This document shows, piece after piece, positions 1 to 7,654 of a stretch of DNA of 57,737 nt. The stretch comes from Polaromonas sp. (GTDB taxonomy: Bacteria > Pseudomonadota > Gammaproteobacteria > Burkholderiales > Burkholderiaceae_C), in contig NZ_JABBPF010000011.1 of NCBI RefSeq assembly GCF_012927415.1, positions 1 through 57,737 on the forward strand. Direction: 5' to 3'. The position numbers and the translations under genes are program-made. Every line of letters begins with the position of its first letter. The first letter of the stretch is position 1. The notes under the pieces are model-generated. The model was not told the DNA's origin. It did no database searches and worked only from the letters and a program-made list of their open reading frames with translations.

Positions 1-8
1 TTAAAAGC

Positions 9-356
9 TTGCAACCGTTAAAGCAGGCCTTGACTAACTTGACTATCCACCGGCGCCTTCACCAGGCCCTTTCCGTACACCAGGCGGCGGGCAATGCCCC
101 CTCACTGGCACGGTTGACGGTATTGGTCAAGGAATCAAACGACCGGCTCAAGGCAATTGAGTCACTGCTTCCCGAAGCGCTTCGTGATGCCGTCAAGGCG
201 GGACCCAATGACGATAAAAGCTGGTGCCGGCTGGTAAGAGGCAACCCAGCAGCGGCAAAAACCCCGCACTTGATTACGCTTATCCAGGCCCGGCTAGTCC
301 GCGAGGGCTTGAAGGTTAACTCAATTCGGTTGAAGATACTACTGGTCAAAAAATAA
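9..356 (+). CDS. DciA/DUF721-like small protein (possibly 5' partial)
   Basis: About 115 aa. The central and C-terminal part follows the DUF721/DciA pattern known in Burkholderiales: SNDRLKAIESLLPEALRDAV, then a conserved Trp (KSWCRLV), an Ala-rich AAAK stretch where the family has AAKLRQLLP, and the ending VNSIRLKI. DciA proteins help load the replicative helicase DnaB; that role is family knowledge, and the match here is by eye. The start is uncertain: the TTG at position 9 is the first usable codon in the window and the gene may begin upstream. In related genomes this gene usually sits beside lpxC/secA, which are not visible here, so it could be a paralogue or a relocated copy. Confidence 0.6.
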   Translation: MQPLKQALTNLTIHRRLHQALSVHQAAGNAPSLARLTVLVKESNDRLKAIESLLPEALRDAVKAGPNDDKSWCRLVRGNPAAAKTPHLITLIQARLVREGLKVNSIRLKILLVKK

Positions 357-522
357 GCAATCAAGGACTCTGCTCAGGCTTAACGGCAGGATCAAGGTCC
401 GCATTTTTTCCAGCAGTGCGGTTGTTGCCACTGAATTTATTGCGCACTGCGCCCTTGTGGCAGGGACAAGGACAAGAACAAAGTGATGATGGCAAGATTT
501 CGACGAAAGTGTTGGAGTGGAG

Positions 523-598
523 TGGTGCCGCTTGTCGGAATCGAACTGACGACCTACCGCTTACAAGGCGGTTGCTCTACCAACTGAGCTAAAGCGGC
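523..598 (-). tRNA. tRNA-Thr (anticodon TGT)
   Basis: Read on the minus strand, a full cloverleaf can be drawn. The acceptor stem is GCCGCTT/AAGCGGC, followed by discriminator A and an encoded CCA. The D-arm contains AGTTGGTAGAGC, the anticodon stem is ACCGC/GCGGT around loop CTTGTAA (anticodon TGT, reading ACA), and the T-arm is CCGAC paired with GTCAG... around TTCGATT. It begins only 12 nt after the sspB stop codon, so it is probably transcribed with sspAB. Confidence 0.96.
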
Positions 599-610
599 AT
601 AATTCTTATT

Positions 611-1156
611 TTACTTCACTCGCTTGAGTGAGGGCCGTGGGCGCGACGGTGGTGGCGGCTCCGGGGAATCAGGGTTTTCGCTGATACCAGCATCCGGAAT
701 ACTCTCGGGCACGAGTTGCATAAACTTGGCTTCCGGCGTTTCAGATGGGTCTGGCGTGGATGCAGGCGGAGCCGCAGTTTCAGTCCGACCCAGCTCGACA
801 TCCGCCGGGGTTTCTCTTGAGGCCGCCTCCATCGGGAAAGCCATGCCCTGCCCGTTTTCGCGGGCGTAAATGGCGATCACATGGCTGATGGGCACCAGGA
901 TTTCACGCGCAGTGCCAGCAAAACGCGCTTTGAACTCGATGAACTCATTGCCCAGAGTGAGCGAGCTGGTCGCATCAAAACCGATATTGAGCACAATTTC
1001 GTTGTTTTTCACGTACTCGCGCGGCACCTGCACACTGTCGTCCACCGCCACGGCCACGTAAGGCGTCAAGCCGTTATCAGTACACCACTCATAGAGGGCG
1101 CGTATCAGATAAGGGCGCGTTGACGTGGCGTCTGGCGCGTTTATGAGGTCAGCCAA
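611..1156 (-). CDS. sspB: SspB, ClpXP specificity-enhancing adaptor
   Basis: 181 aa. SspB binds ssrA-tagged peptides from stalled ribosomes and delivers them to ClpXP. The N-terminal 110 residues match the SspB fold: RPYLIRALYEWCTDNGLTPY at the start, then VQVPREYVKNNEIVLNI and the substrate-groove strand FKARFAGTAREILVPISHV. The remainder is a low-complexity Pro/Glu/Ser tail ending in the basic SRPRPSLKRVK; in the family a flexible tail ends in the short ClpX-docking peptide. It lies 30 bp downstream of sspA, its usual partner, and is followed immediately by tRNA-Thr. Confidence 0.95.
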   Translation of the reverse strand: MADLINAPDATSTRPYLIRALYEWCTDNGLTPYVAVAVDDSVQVPREYVKNNEIVLNIGFDATSSLTLGNEFIEFKARFAGTAREILVPISHVIAIYARENGQGMAFPMEAASRETPADVELGRTETAAPPASTPDPSETPEAKFMQLVPESIPDAGISENPDSPEPPPPSRPRPSLKRVK

Positions 1157-1186
1157 GGTGCTTGATTCCGGTATTAGATGCCGCCA

Positions 1187-1798
1187 TTACTTGCGCATGA
1201 CCTTTTCCGAAGGAGTCAGCGCTTCAATGTAGGCGGGCCGCGAGAAAATGCGTTCAGCATATTTGAGCAGCGGCGCGGCATTTTTCGACAGGTCGATGCC
1301 GTAGTAGTCCAGCCGCCAGAGCAATGGTGCAATCGCCACGTCAAGCATGGAGAAGTTGTCGCCCAGCATAAACTTGTTTTTCAGGAAAATCGGAGCCAGC
1401 TGCGTCAGGCGATCGCGAATGTGTGCGCGGGATTTTTCCAGCGCCTTTTCGTTGCCCTTGGTAGCTCGGGATTCAAGCGAACTGACGTGAACGAACAGTT
1501 CCTTTTCAAAGTTCAGCAGAAACAGGCGAACCCTTGCGCGGTCAACCGGATCGCCGGGCATCAGTTGCGGGTGCGGAAAGCGTTCGTCGATGTACTCGTT
1601 GATGATGTTGGATTCGTACAGGATCAGGTCGCGCTCGACCAGAATTGGCACCTGACCGTAAGGATTCATCACATTGATGTCTTCGGGCTTGTTGTACAGG
1701 TCAACGTCGCGGATTTCGAAATCCATGCCTTTTTCAAACAGCACAAAACGGCAGCGATGCGAGAACGGGCAGGTCGTGCCTGAATAAAGGACCATCAT
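1187..1798 (-). CDS. sspA: SspA, stringent starvation protein A (GST fold)
   Basis: 203 aa, normal for SspA. It is an RNA-polymerase-associated protein of glutathione S-transferase fold that modulates transcription under starvation. The thioredoxin-like N-domain is seen in YSGTTCPFSHRCRFVLFEKG and in NPYGQVPILVERDLILYESN (cis-Pro and Glu-Ser of the GST G-site), followed by an all-helical C-domain. The first of two adjacent ATGs is chosen because AGGAG (1808-1812, minus strand) sits 9 nt before it. A strong terminator hairpin lies directly upstream, so expression depends on read-through from petABC or on a promoter overlapping the hairpin. Confidence 0.95.
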   Translation of the reverse strand: MMVLYSGTTCPFSHRCRFVLFEKGMDFEIRDVDLYNKPEDINVMNPYGQVPILVERDLILYESNIINEYIDERFPHPQLMPGDPVDRARVRLFLLNFEKELFVHVSSLESRATKGNEKALEKSRAHIRDRLTQLAPIFLKNKFMLGDNFSMLDVAIAPLLWRLDYYGIDLSKNAAPLLKYAERIFSRPAYIEALTPSEKVMRK

Positions 1799-1812
1799 GA
1801 TTCGGAACTCCT

Positions 1813-1859
1813 AAAACAAAAAAGTGGAGGCTAAGATTCAAACCTTAGAACCGTCCACT
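1813..1859 (-). terminator. Rho-independent terminator of petABC
   Basis: On the minus strand AGTGGA (complement of 1854-1859) pairs with TCCACT (complement of 1823-1828), and CTAAG pairs with CTTAG inside it. The stem is followed by TTTTTTGTTTT running down to 1813. It lies 56 bp after the petC stop and ends just before the sspA Shine-Dalgarno sequence. Confidence 0.8.
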
Positions 1860-1914
1860 CCGAAGATGCCGATGCGCACCAGGGCGCACCCCGGGCACAT
1901 CGATCGGCGAAAAT

Positions 1915-2670
1915 TTACTTGACGTCTTTCCAGAACGCCGCATTGAGGCGCCATGCCACAAAGGTCAGTCCAAGCAGAAAAATAAGCACCCAGACACCAA
2001 TACGAACGCGCGTATTCTGGACCGGCTCCGACATCCACTGCAGATAACCGACGAGATCGCCGATGGCCTGGTCATATTGCAGCGGTGTCATGGAGCCCGG
2101 CGTAACCTGCTCCCACCCTTTGAAAATGGCAACCTTGTGGCCGTGCTCTTCCTGTTCTGCATAGACGGGTTTACGTTCACCCTGAAGTTGCCACAACGCG
2201 TGTGGCATGGCCACATTGGGGAAAGCCAGATTGTTCCAGCCCGTCGCCTTGGTGTCGTCCCGGTAATAAGTACGCAGGTAAGTGTAGAGGTAGTCGGCAC
2301 CGCTGCCGCCAGCGCCAGCTCGCGAACGTGCAATCACGGTCAAGTCGGGCGGAGTACCACCGAACCAGTCTTTAGCCTGTTTCGGATCCATCGCAACCTT
2401 CATGGTTTCTCCGACTTTTTCAGTCGTGAACAGAAGGTTGTCCTTGATCTGCTGTTCGGTCAGACCGATGTCTTTCAGGCGGTTGAACCGCATGAAGGCT
2501 GCCGAGTGGCAATTCAGGCAGTAATTGGCAAACAGCTTGGCGCCATTTTGCAGGGCCGCTACATCGTTGGTTTTATTGGGCGCTTTGTCCCAGGCAAGCC
2601 CCCCGGTGTTAGCCTGCACGCCAGTCATCAGACCGACCGCTGTAATCAGGGCGAAGATGATTTTTTTCAT
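1915..2670 (-). CDS. petC: Cytochrome c1 of the bc1 complex
   Basis: 251 aa from the ATG at 2670. This start is preferred over an upstream ATG at 2700 because it follows AGGAAA, begins a proper signal peptide (MKKIIFALITAVGLMTGVQA) and avoids overlapping petB. The protein carries electrons from the Rieske cluster to soluble cytochrome c. The heme attachment site CLNCH is at residues 51-55, a candidate axial Met is M155 in NVAMPHALW, and a C-terminal membrane anchor spans about 222-242. It is a stand-alone c1, not fused to cytochrome b. It is last in petABC and followed by a terminator. Confidence 0.96.
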   Translation of the reverse strand: MKKIIFALITAVGLMTGVQANTGGLAWDKAPNKTNDVAALQNGAKLFANYCLNCHSAAFMRFNRLKDIGLTEQQIKDNLLFTTEKVGETMKVAMDPKQAKDWFGGTPPDLTVIARSRAGAGGSGADYLYTYLRTYYRDDTKATGWNNLAFPNVAMPHALWQLQGERKPVYAEQEEHGHKVAIFKGWEQVTPGSMTPLQYDQAIGDLVGYLQWMSEPVQNTRVRIGVWVLIFLLGLTFVAWRLNAAFWKDVK

Positions 2671-2686
2671 GTTTGTAGTTTCCTGC

Positions 2687-4096
2687 TCAGTGAGCCGCAA
2701 AAGTAATGCGGTCAGGAACGCGCTTGAAGGTACCCAGCCGGCTCCACCATGGCATCAGGAGAAAGAAACCGAAGTAGAACAAGGTTCCGAGCTGCGAGAC
2801 GCGCTCGCCGATGGCCGATGGTGGTTGTACACCCAGGTAGCCCAGAATCAGGAAATTGATCACAAAGGCACCGTACAGATACTTGTTCCAGGTCGGACGA
2901 TAGCGGATCGATTTGACTTCACTGTTGTCCAGCCAGGGCAGGAAGAACAGAATAATGACCGCTCCGCCCATGACCACGACACCCCAGAACTTGGCATCGA
3001 TCATCAACATCGCAGCAACCAGCACTACGGCAACGCCGACGATGATCAGTTTGAACAAAGCGGCGATCTTGGCCTTGAGCACTCCGAGCACCGCACCGGC
3101 CAGCACACAGGCAATCAAGGCATACATCATCTCGCTGGTGATGGCGCGCAGCATCGAGTAGTAAGGCGTGAAGTACCAGACCGGGGCGATGTGCAGAGGC
3201 GTTTTCAATGGGTCGGCGGGAATGAAGTTGTTGTATTCCAGGAAATAGCCGCCAAACTCCGGCGCAAAGAAAATAATCGCACTGAAAATCATCAGAAAAA
3301 TACTGACCCCGAAAATGTCATGCACCGTGTAATACGGATGAAACGGAATCGCATCCAGTGGATGGCCGTTGGCATCGCGCGGCGCGTTCGGACCCTTGAC
3401 CTCGACGCCATCCGGGTTGTTGGAACCCACTTCGTGCAGCGCAATGATGTGTGCCACAACCAGACCCAGCAACATCAGTGGCACGGCAATTACGTGAAAG
3501 GCAAAGAACCGGTTCAAAGTCGCATCGCCGACCACATAGTCGCCACGGATCAGGAGCGCAAGGTCAGCGCCGATAAACGGAATGGCGGCAAACAGGTTCA
3601 CGATAACCTGGGCGCCCCAATAGCTCATTTGGCCCCAGGGCAGCAGGTAGCCCATGAAGGCTTCAGCCATCAGCGCCAGAAAAATTGCGCAACCGAACAC
3701 CCAGATCAACTCACGCGGCTTGCGGTAGCTGCCGTAAATCAGGCCGCGAAACATATGCATGTAGACCACGATGAAAAAGGCGGAAGCGCCAGTGGAATGC
3801 ATGTAGCGGATGAGCCAGCCCCAAGGCACGTCGCGCATGATGTACTCGACCGAGCCAAAAGCCAGCGAGGCTTCAGGCTTGTAATTCATCGTCAGGAAAA
3901 TGCCGGTGACGATTTGTATGACCAGCACCAGCAACGCCAGCGCGCCAAAAACATAAAAGAAATTGAAGTTCTTGGGCGCGTAATATTCGCTCATGTGCTC
4001 TTTGAAGAGCTTGCTGGCGGGAAAGCGGTTGTCGACCCAGGTTATCGCTTTTTCAGCGAATGGGGCATCGGGGGAAATTTCTTTGAATTCAGCCAT
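2687..4096 (-). CDS. petB: Cytochrome b of the bc1 complex
   Basis: 469 aa integral membrane subunit holding hemes bL and bH and the quinol/quinone sites. Heme-ligand pairs are H100/H114 in helix B and H201/H216 in helix D; the second pair is 15 residues apart, as I recall for beta/gamma sequences. The Qo motif reads PVWY (in APVWYFTPYYSMLRAI) instead of PEWY. Both the N-terminal (b6-like) and C-terminal (subunit IV-like) halves are present. It lies between petA and petC with short gaps, in one operon. Confidence 0.97.
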   Translation of the reverse strand: MAEFKEISPDAPFAEKAITWVDNRFPASKLFKEHMSEYYAPKNFNFFYVFGALALLVLVIQIVTGIFLTMNYKPEASLAFGSVEYIMRDVPWGWLIRYMHSTGASAFFIVVYMHMFRGLIYGSYRKPRELIWVFGCAIFLALMAEAFMGYLLPWGQMSYWGAQVIVNLFAAIPFIGADLALLIRGDYVVGDATLNRFFAFHVIAVPLMLLGLVVAHIIALHEVGSNNPDGVEVKGPNAPRDANGHPLDAIPFHPYYTVHDIFGVSIFLMIFSAIIFFAPEFGGYFLEYNNFIPADPLKTPLHIAPVWYFTPYYSMLRAITSEMMYALIACVLAGAVLGVLKAKIAALFKLIIVGVAVVLVAAMLMIDAKFWGVVVMGGAVIILFFLPWLDNSEVKSIRYRPTWNKYLYGAFVINFLILGYLGVQPPSAIGERVSQLGTLFYFGFFLLMPWWSRLGTFKRVPDRITFAAH

Positions 4097-4202
4097 AACT
4101 GATCCTGGTTCGGTAAGTTTCTTTGACCATGGCTTGGTACGGTGCAGGACGGCAGGGTATCAAGCGCTCGTGGCAAAATCTTGAGAAGGAGTTGGCGCGC
4201 CC

Positions 4203-4829
4203 TTAGGCCTTTTTGTCTTCACCAATGATTAGTCTTGCGTCCGACAGGTACATGTGCGGGGGCACTTCCAGGTTATCGGGCGAAGGCTTGTTCTTGTACA
4301 CACGGCCCGCCAGATCGAAGGTGGAACCATGGCATGGACATAAAAATCCGCCCACCCAGTCATCAGGCAGCGAAGGCTGTGCACCGGGCTGAAACTTGTC
4401 CGACGGCGAGCAGCCCAGGTGCGGGCAAATGCCAACCACCACCAGGGTGTCGGACTTGATGGAACGGGTTTCGTTGCGCGCGTATTCGGGCGTCCATTCG
4501 GGCAGTTTGCGTTCAGACTTCGGATCAGCCAGCAGCGAATCGACTTTTGTCAGTGAAGCGAGTTGCGCAGGGGTGCGTTTGACAATCCATACGGGCTTGC
4601 CACGCCACTCCACCGTCATTTTTTCGCCCGGTTTCAAGGCTGAAATATCAACTTCTACCGCAGCGCCGGTGGCTTTGGCTCTTTCAGACGGCTGAAAGGT
4701 GCTTACGAAAGGTACGGCCACGGCTACAACGCCTGCACCGCCCACGGCGCAGGTGGCTGCGATCCAGTTTCTCTTATCTTTATCGACAGGCGCGCCGTGC
4801 GGCACACCGATTACGCTTGCTTCGGTCAT
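4203..4829 (-). CDS. petA: Rieske iron-sulfur subunit of the bc1 complex
   Basis: 208 aa. The 2Fe-2S motifs are CPHLGC (135-140) and CPCHGS (164-169): predicted ligands C135, H137, C164 and H167, with a disulfide C140-C166. A single N-terminal membrane anchor covers about residues 21-45. Rieske proteins are usually Tat-exported, but the residues before the anchor read DKDKRNW, so the usual RR pair is KR here. First gene of petABC, with a plausible sigma-70 promoter just upstream. Confidence 0.97.
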   Translation of the reverse strand: MTEASVIGVPHGAPVDKDKRNWIAATCAVGGAGVVAVAVPFVSTFQPSERAKATGAAVEVDISALKPGEKMTVEWRGKPVWIVKRTPAQLASLTKVDSLLADPKSERKLPEWTPEYARNETRSIKSDTLVVVGICPHLGCSPSDKFQPGAQPSLPDDWVGGFLCPCHGSTFDLAGRVYKNKPSPDNLEVPPHMYLSDARLIIGEDKKA

Positions 4830-4879
4830 GAAAGTCCTTCAAGGCTGGCTTGAAAAAGGCATAGTGGGGTTAACCTGTA

Positions 4880-4909
4880 ATTGTAGCGGAGCGTGCGTAT
4901 CCTTTTCAA
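4880..4909 (-). promoter_or_regulatory. Candidate sigma-70 promoter of petABC
   Basis: On the minus strand TTGAAA (4909-4904) and TACAAT (4885-4880) are separated by 18 nt. Transcription would start near 4873, about 45 nt before the petA ATG. Only sequence resemblance supports it. Confidence 0.45.
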
Positions 4910-5087
4910 GGCCAAAAACGGGATGGCGCCTGCCCCGGCGCGCAGCTTGCCGCTTCTGCAGCGCTCAGGACTTGTTTTGCAACTGCTCATCAGAACGCAA
5001 TGCGAAAGTCATAGCCAAGAGTCATAATTGATTATCGGCTGTCCCGGTTCACGATCAGAAAAATGTCAAAAACAACAGGAAAACCGT

Positions 5088-5510
5088 ATGGGAATGATGC
5101 AGGAATTCAGGGAGTTCGCGGCCAGGGGGAGCGTGATTGACCTGGCTGTCGGCGTGATCATCGGCGCGGCTTTCGGCAAGATCGTCGACTCTATGGTCGG
5201 CGACCTGATCATGCCGGTGATTGGTGCGGTGGTCGGCAAGCTGGATTTTTCCAACCTGTTCGTGGTGTTGGGCGGCGTGCCGGCGGGCACCGCCATGACG
5301 TTGGATGCGCTGAAGAAAGCCGGCGTTCCAGTGTTCGCGTACGGCAATTTCATCACCGTGGCGGTCAACTTTGCCATTCTGGCTTTCATCATTTTCCTGA
5401 TGATCAGACAGGTCAACCGCATGAAAAAAACGCAGCCTGCGCCAGCGCCTGCCGCGCCTGCTGAAAACATCATGCTGCTGCGCGAAATCCGTGACAGTCT
5501 GAAAAGGTAA
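5088..5510 (+). CDS. mscL: Large-conductance mechanosensitive channel MscL
   Basis: 140 aa. MscL forms a homopentameric inner-membrane pore that opens on membrane tension during hypo-osmotic shock. The conserved N-terminus [20 protein letters not shown] leads into TM1 (about 17-45, with the gate-lining [14 protein letters not shown]), then a periplasmic loop and TM2 (about 85-107), and a cytoplasmic tail ending in [15 protein letters not shown]. The ATG at 5088 is chosen because it begins the family N-terminus and has AGGA upstream; the open frame extends 20 codons further without family support. Single gene, divergent from petABC and convergent with pdxA. Confidence 0.96.
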   Translation: MGMMQEFREFAARGSVIDLAVGVIIGAAFGKIVDSMVGDLIMPVIGAVVGKLDFSNLFVVLGGVPAGTAMTLDALKKAGVPVFAYGNFITVAVNFAILAFIIFLMIRQVNRMKKTQPAPAPAAPAENIMLLREIRDSLKR

Positions 5511-5619
5511 GCACCGCCGCGCGCCCTGCGCGCGCCCAGGCTCACGCCACGAAATGCGGCTGCCCTCATTAGGCTCTGATGGCGTTTGGCCGCCCGCTCA
5601 GCCGATCGCGCGAACCCGA

Positions 5620-5680
5620 TTTGCTATTAATTTTGTAGCTACTAGTGCCGAATTTCATTGGACCACAACGTGATTTAACC
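5620..5680 (+). repeat. Dispersed palindromic repeat, copy A
   Basis: A short palindromic core, GCTATTAATTTTGTAGCT, is followed by a tail with a GCCG block and a TTGGACCACA block. It lies between the convergent ends of mscL and pdxA. This copy is the reference to which the other copies were compared by eye. Confidence 0.75.
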
Positions 5681-5690
5681 CCCATTTTTC

Positions 5691-6746
5691 TCAGGGGGCC
5701 AGCCGGCGCGCCAGGCGGATGGCGGCGAGCAGGCTGGAAGCGTCGGCCTTGCCGGTGCCGGCGATGTCGAAGGCCGTCCCATGGTCGGGACTGGTGCGCA
5801 CCAGCGGCAGGCCGAGCGTGACATTGACGCCCTGCTCCACCCCCAGGTACTTCACGGGAATCAGCCCCTGGTCGTGGTACATGGCGACCACCACGTCAAA
5901 CTCACCCGGCCTGGCCGCCGTGTTGCGGGCCCGCATGAAAACCGTGTCTGGCGCGAACGGACCGCTCACATTCAGCCCTTCGGCGCGTGCCGCCGCGATG
6001 GCCGGCGCGATGATGGTCTGCTCTTCGCTGCCAAACAGGCCAGCTTCACCGGCATGCGGGTTCAGCCCTGCCACGGCGATGCGTGGCGGCCGACCCAGGC
6101 TGGCGCTTACGGCGCGGTGGGAGATGCGCAAAGTCTGCAGTACGTTGTCAAAAGTCACCGCTTCGATAGCGTTTCTCAGGGACAGGTGGATGCTGACCAG
6201 CACGGTTTTCAACTCGTCATTGGCCAGCATCATGCGCACCGGCAGTTCGCTCACCGGCTTGCCCAGAAACACGGCAGCCTCGGCCTGCAACATTTCAGTG
6301 TGGCCCGGAAAACCTGCTAGCCAGCCACCCGCTGCCGCCAGCGCTTCCTTGTGTATCGGTGCCGTCACCATGGCCGAAGCTTCGCCGGCCAGCACGGCGC
6401 GTGCCGCCCAGACAATGCATTGGGCCGCGGCTTTTCCGGCCAGATCGCTGACTCGTCCAAACGGCACGGGCGCAGCCAGCTCACATTTTTGTAGCACACC
6501 GATGCAGTTCGGCGGCACGGTTGACGCTTGGCCCAGCGCATCAAGCTGCGCGACCGGCAGCGCCAGCGCGCCCGCCGCGGCGGCAGTCAGGGCCGCCGCG
6601 CGGCGCAGCGTGGCCACGTCACCAACCACGACGCAGCCGGCCATCTCTGTTGGCGCCTCGCGAAACGCCTTCGCAATGATTTCCGGGCCGATGCCTGCGG
6701 CATCGCCCATGGTGATGAGCAGCGGCTTGGGCGGAAGATGGGTCAT
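5691..6746 (-). CDS. pdxA: 4-hydroxythreonine-4-phosphate dehydrogenase PdxA
   Basis: 351 aa. It catalyses the NAD-dependent oxidation of 4-phosphohydroxy-L-threonine in de novo pyridoxal phosphate synthesis. The N-terminus LLITMGDAAGIGPEIIAKAF, the GHTE motif (148-151), NPHAGE (H231), YHDQG (H291) and SPDHGTAFDIAGTGKAD (319-335) are all present; H187, H231 and H291 are the likely metal ligands. Its ATG overlaps the stop of the upstream Nif3-family gene by 4 bp (ATGA), so the two are probably translated together. Confidence 0.96.
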   Translation of the reverse strand: MTHLPPKPLLITMGDAAGIGPEIIAKAFREAPTEMAGCVVVGDVATLRRAAALTAAAAGALALPVAQLDALGQASTVPPNCIGVLQKCELAAPVPFGRVSDLAGKAAAQCIVWAARAVLAGEASAMVTAPIHKEALAAAGGWLAGFPGHTEMLQAEAAVFLGKPVSELPVRMMLANDELKTVLVSIHLSLRNAIEAVTFDNVLQTLRISHRAVSASLGRPPRIAVAGLNPHAGEAGLFGSEEQTIIAPAIAAARAEGLNVSGPFAPDTVFMRARNTAARPGEFDVVVAMYHDQGLIPVKYLGVEQGVNVTLGLPLVRTSPDHGTAFDIAGTGKADASSLLAAIRLARRLAP

Positions 6747-7504
6747 GCGGGGTTGTCTATGTCGATGAACTGATGCATCAGCCCGAATTGGGCCGCCATG
6801 TGCGCCGCCACGGCCGGCGCGCCATAACGCTCCGTTGCGTGGTGCCCACAGGCAAGAAAAGCCACACCCATCTCGCGCGCGTAATGTGCTTGCGGCTCGG
6901 AAATTTCGCCGGTGATGAAGGCGTCGGCACCGGCGACAATCGCCGCTTCAAAATAGCCTTGCGCCCCGCCAGAACACCATGCTATGTTTTTAATAGCTTG
7001 CTGCGGCCGTCCTACATGGACCACAGGTCGATTCAATACCTTTTCCAGGTGTTCAGCCAGGGCCTCGATGCTGGGAAAGCTGGCGCCATCGATCCGGCCG
7101 CCCAGAAAGCCCAGCTCCTGCTCGCCAAAGCGCGACGTGGCCTGCATACCGAGCTGCAGGCCGAGCTGTGCGTTGTTGCCCAGCCCGGGGTGGGCATCCA
7201 GCGGCAGATGATAGGCAAAAAGGTTGATGTCATGGGCCAGCAGCAGCGCCAGGCGCTGCTTCATCCAGCCAGTGACGCAACCATCCTGGCCACGCCAGAA
7301 CAGGCCGTGGTGGACAAACAGGGCGTCCGCTTTTGCCGCGATCGCCGCTTCGATCAGCGCGCGGCTGGCTGTCACGCCTGAAACGATTTTTCCGATGCGC
7401 GCGCGTCCCTCCACCTGCAAGCCGTTGGGGCCATGGTCCTTGAAACGCGCCGGCTGCAGCAGCGCGTCGAAGGCCTGGAGTAAAACCTGTCTTGTGGTGC
7501 TCAT
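6743..7504 (-). CDS. Nif3/YbgI-family dinuclear metal protein
   Basis: 253 aa. NIF3/DUF34 family member, a conserved metal-binding protein without a settled biochemical function. Metal-site residues are visible as HHG (65-67), D103 in HLPLDAH, and H221/E225 in ACGHHATERYG; AFITGEISE (195-203) is also typical. Codons for about residues 161-177 coincide with a copy of the dispersed repeat (6981-7026), although total length and alignment to the family look normal. Overlaps pdxA by 4 bp. Confidence 0.92.
   Translation of the reverse strand: MSTTRQVLLQAFDALLQPARFKDHGPNGLQVEGRARIGKIVSGVTASRALIEAAIAAKADALFVHHGLFWRGQDGCVTGWMKQRLALLLAHDINLFAYHLPLDAHPGLGNNAQLGLQLGMQATSRFGEQELGFLGGRIDGASFPSIEALAEHLEKVLNRPVVHVGRPQQAIKNIAWCSGGAQGYFEAAIVAGADAFITGEISEPQAHYAREMGVAFLACGHHATERYGAPAVAAHMAAQFGLMHQFIDIDNPA
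6981..7026 (+). repeat. Dispersed palindromic repeat, copy B (inside Nif3-family gene)
   Basis: GCTATGTTTTTAATAGCT, followed by a GGCCG block and ATGGACCACA, lines up over 45 bases with copy A (5623 onward) with a 1-base shift in the middle. It lies wholly within the Nif3-family coding sequence on the opposite strand and keeps its frame. Chance similarity is possible but the conserved tail makes it less likely. Confidence 0.5.
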
Positions 7505-7654
7505 GCCGTGATTGTCTCAGGCCAGCGCCGCAGGGCGCTGACCGGGCTGTGGCATTGCGTGCTTGAAGGCACAATACGGAGCTGGCAGGCGCCAACCCCG
7601 GCACCGCCAAGGCATTTTTCCTGTTCTTTAACGCCTGCTGACCCTTTTACATTC

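Noticed and set aside
2525..4102. 525-codon open frame on the plus strand opposite petB/petC
   Set aside because: It is antisense to two clearly recognisable genes, rich in His/Gln/Arg with no domain, and arises from high GC in the third codon position of the opposite strand.
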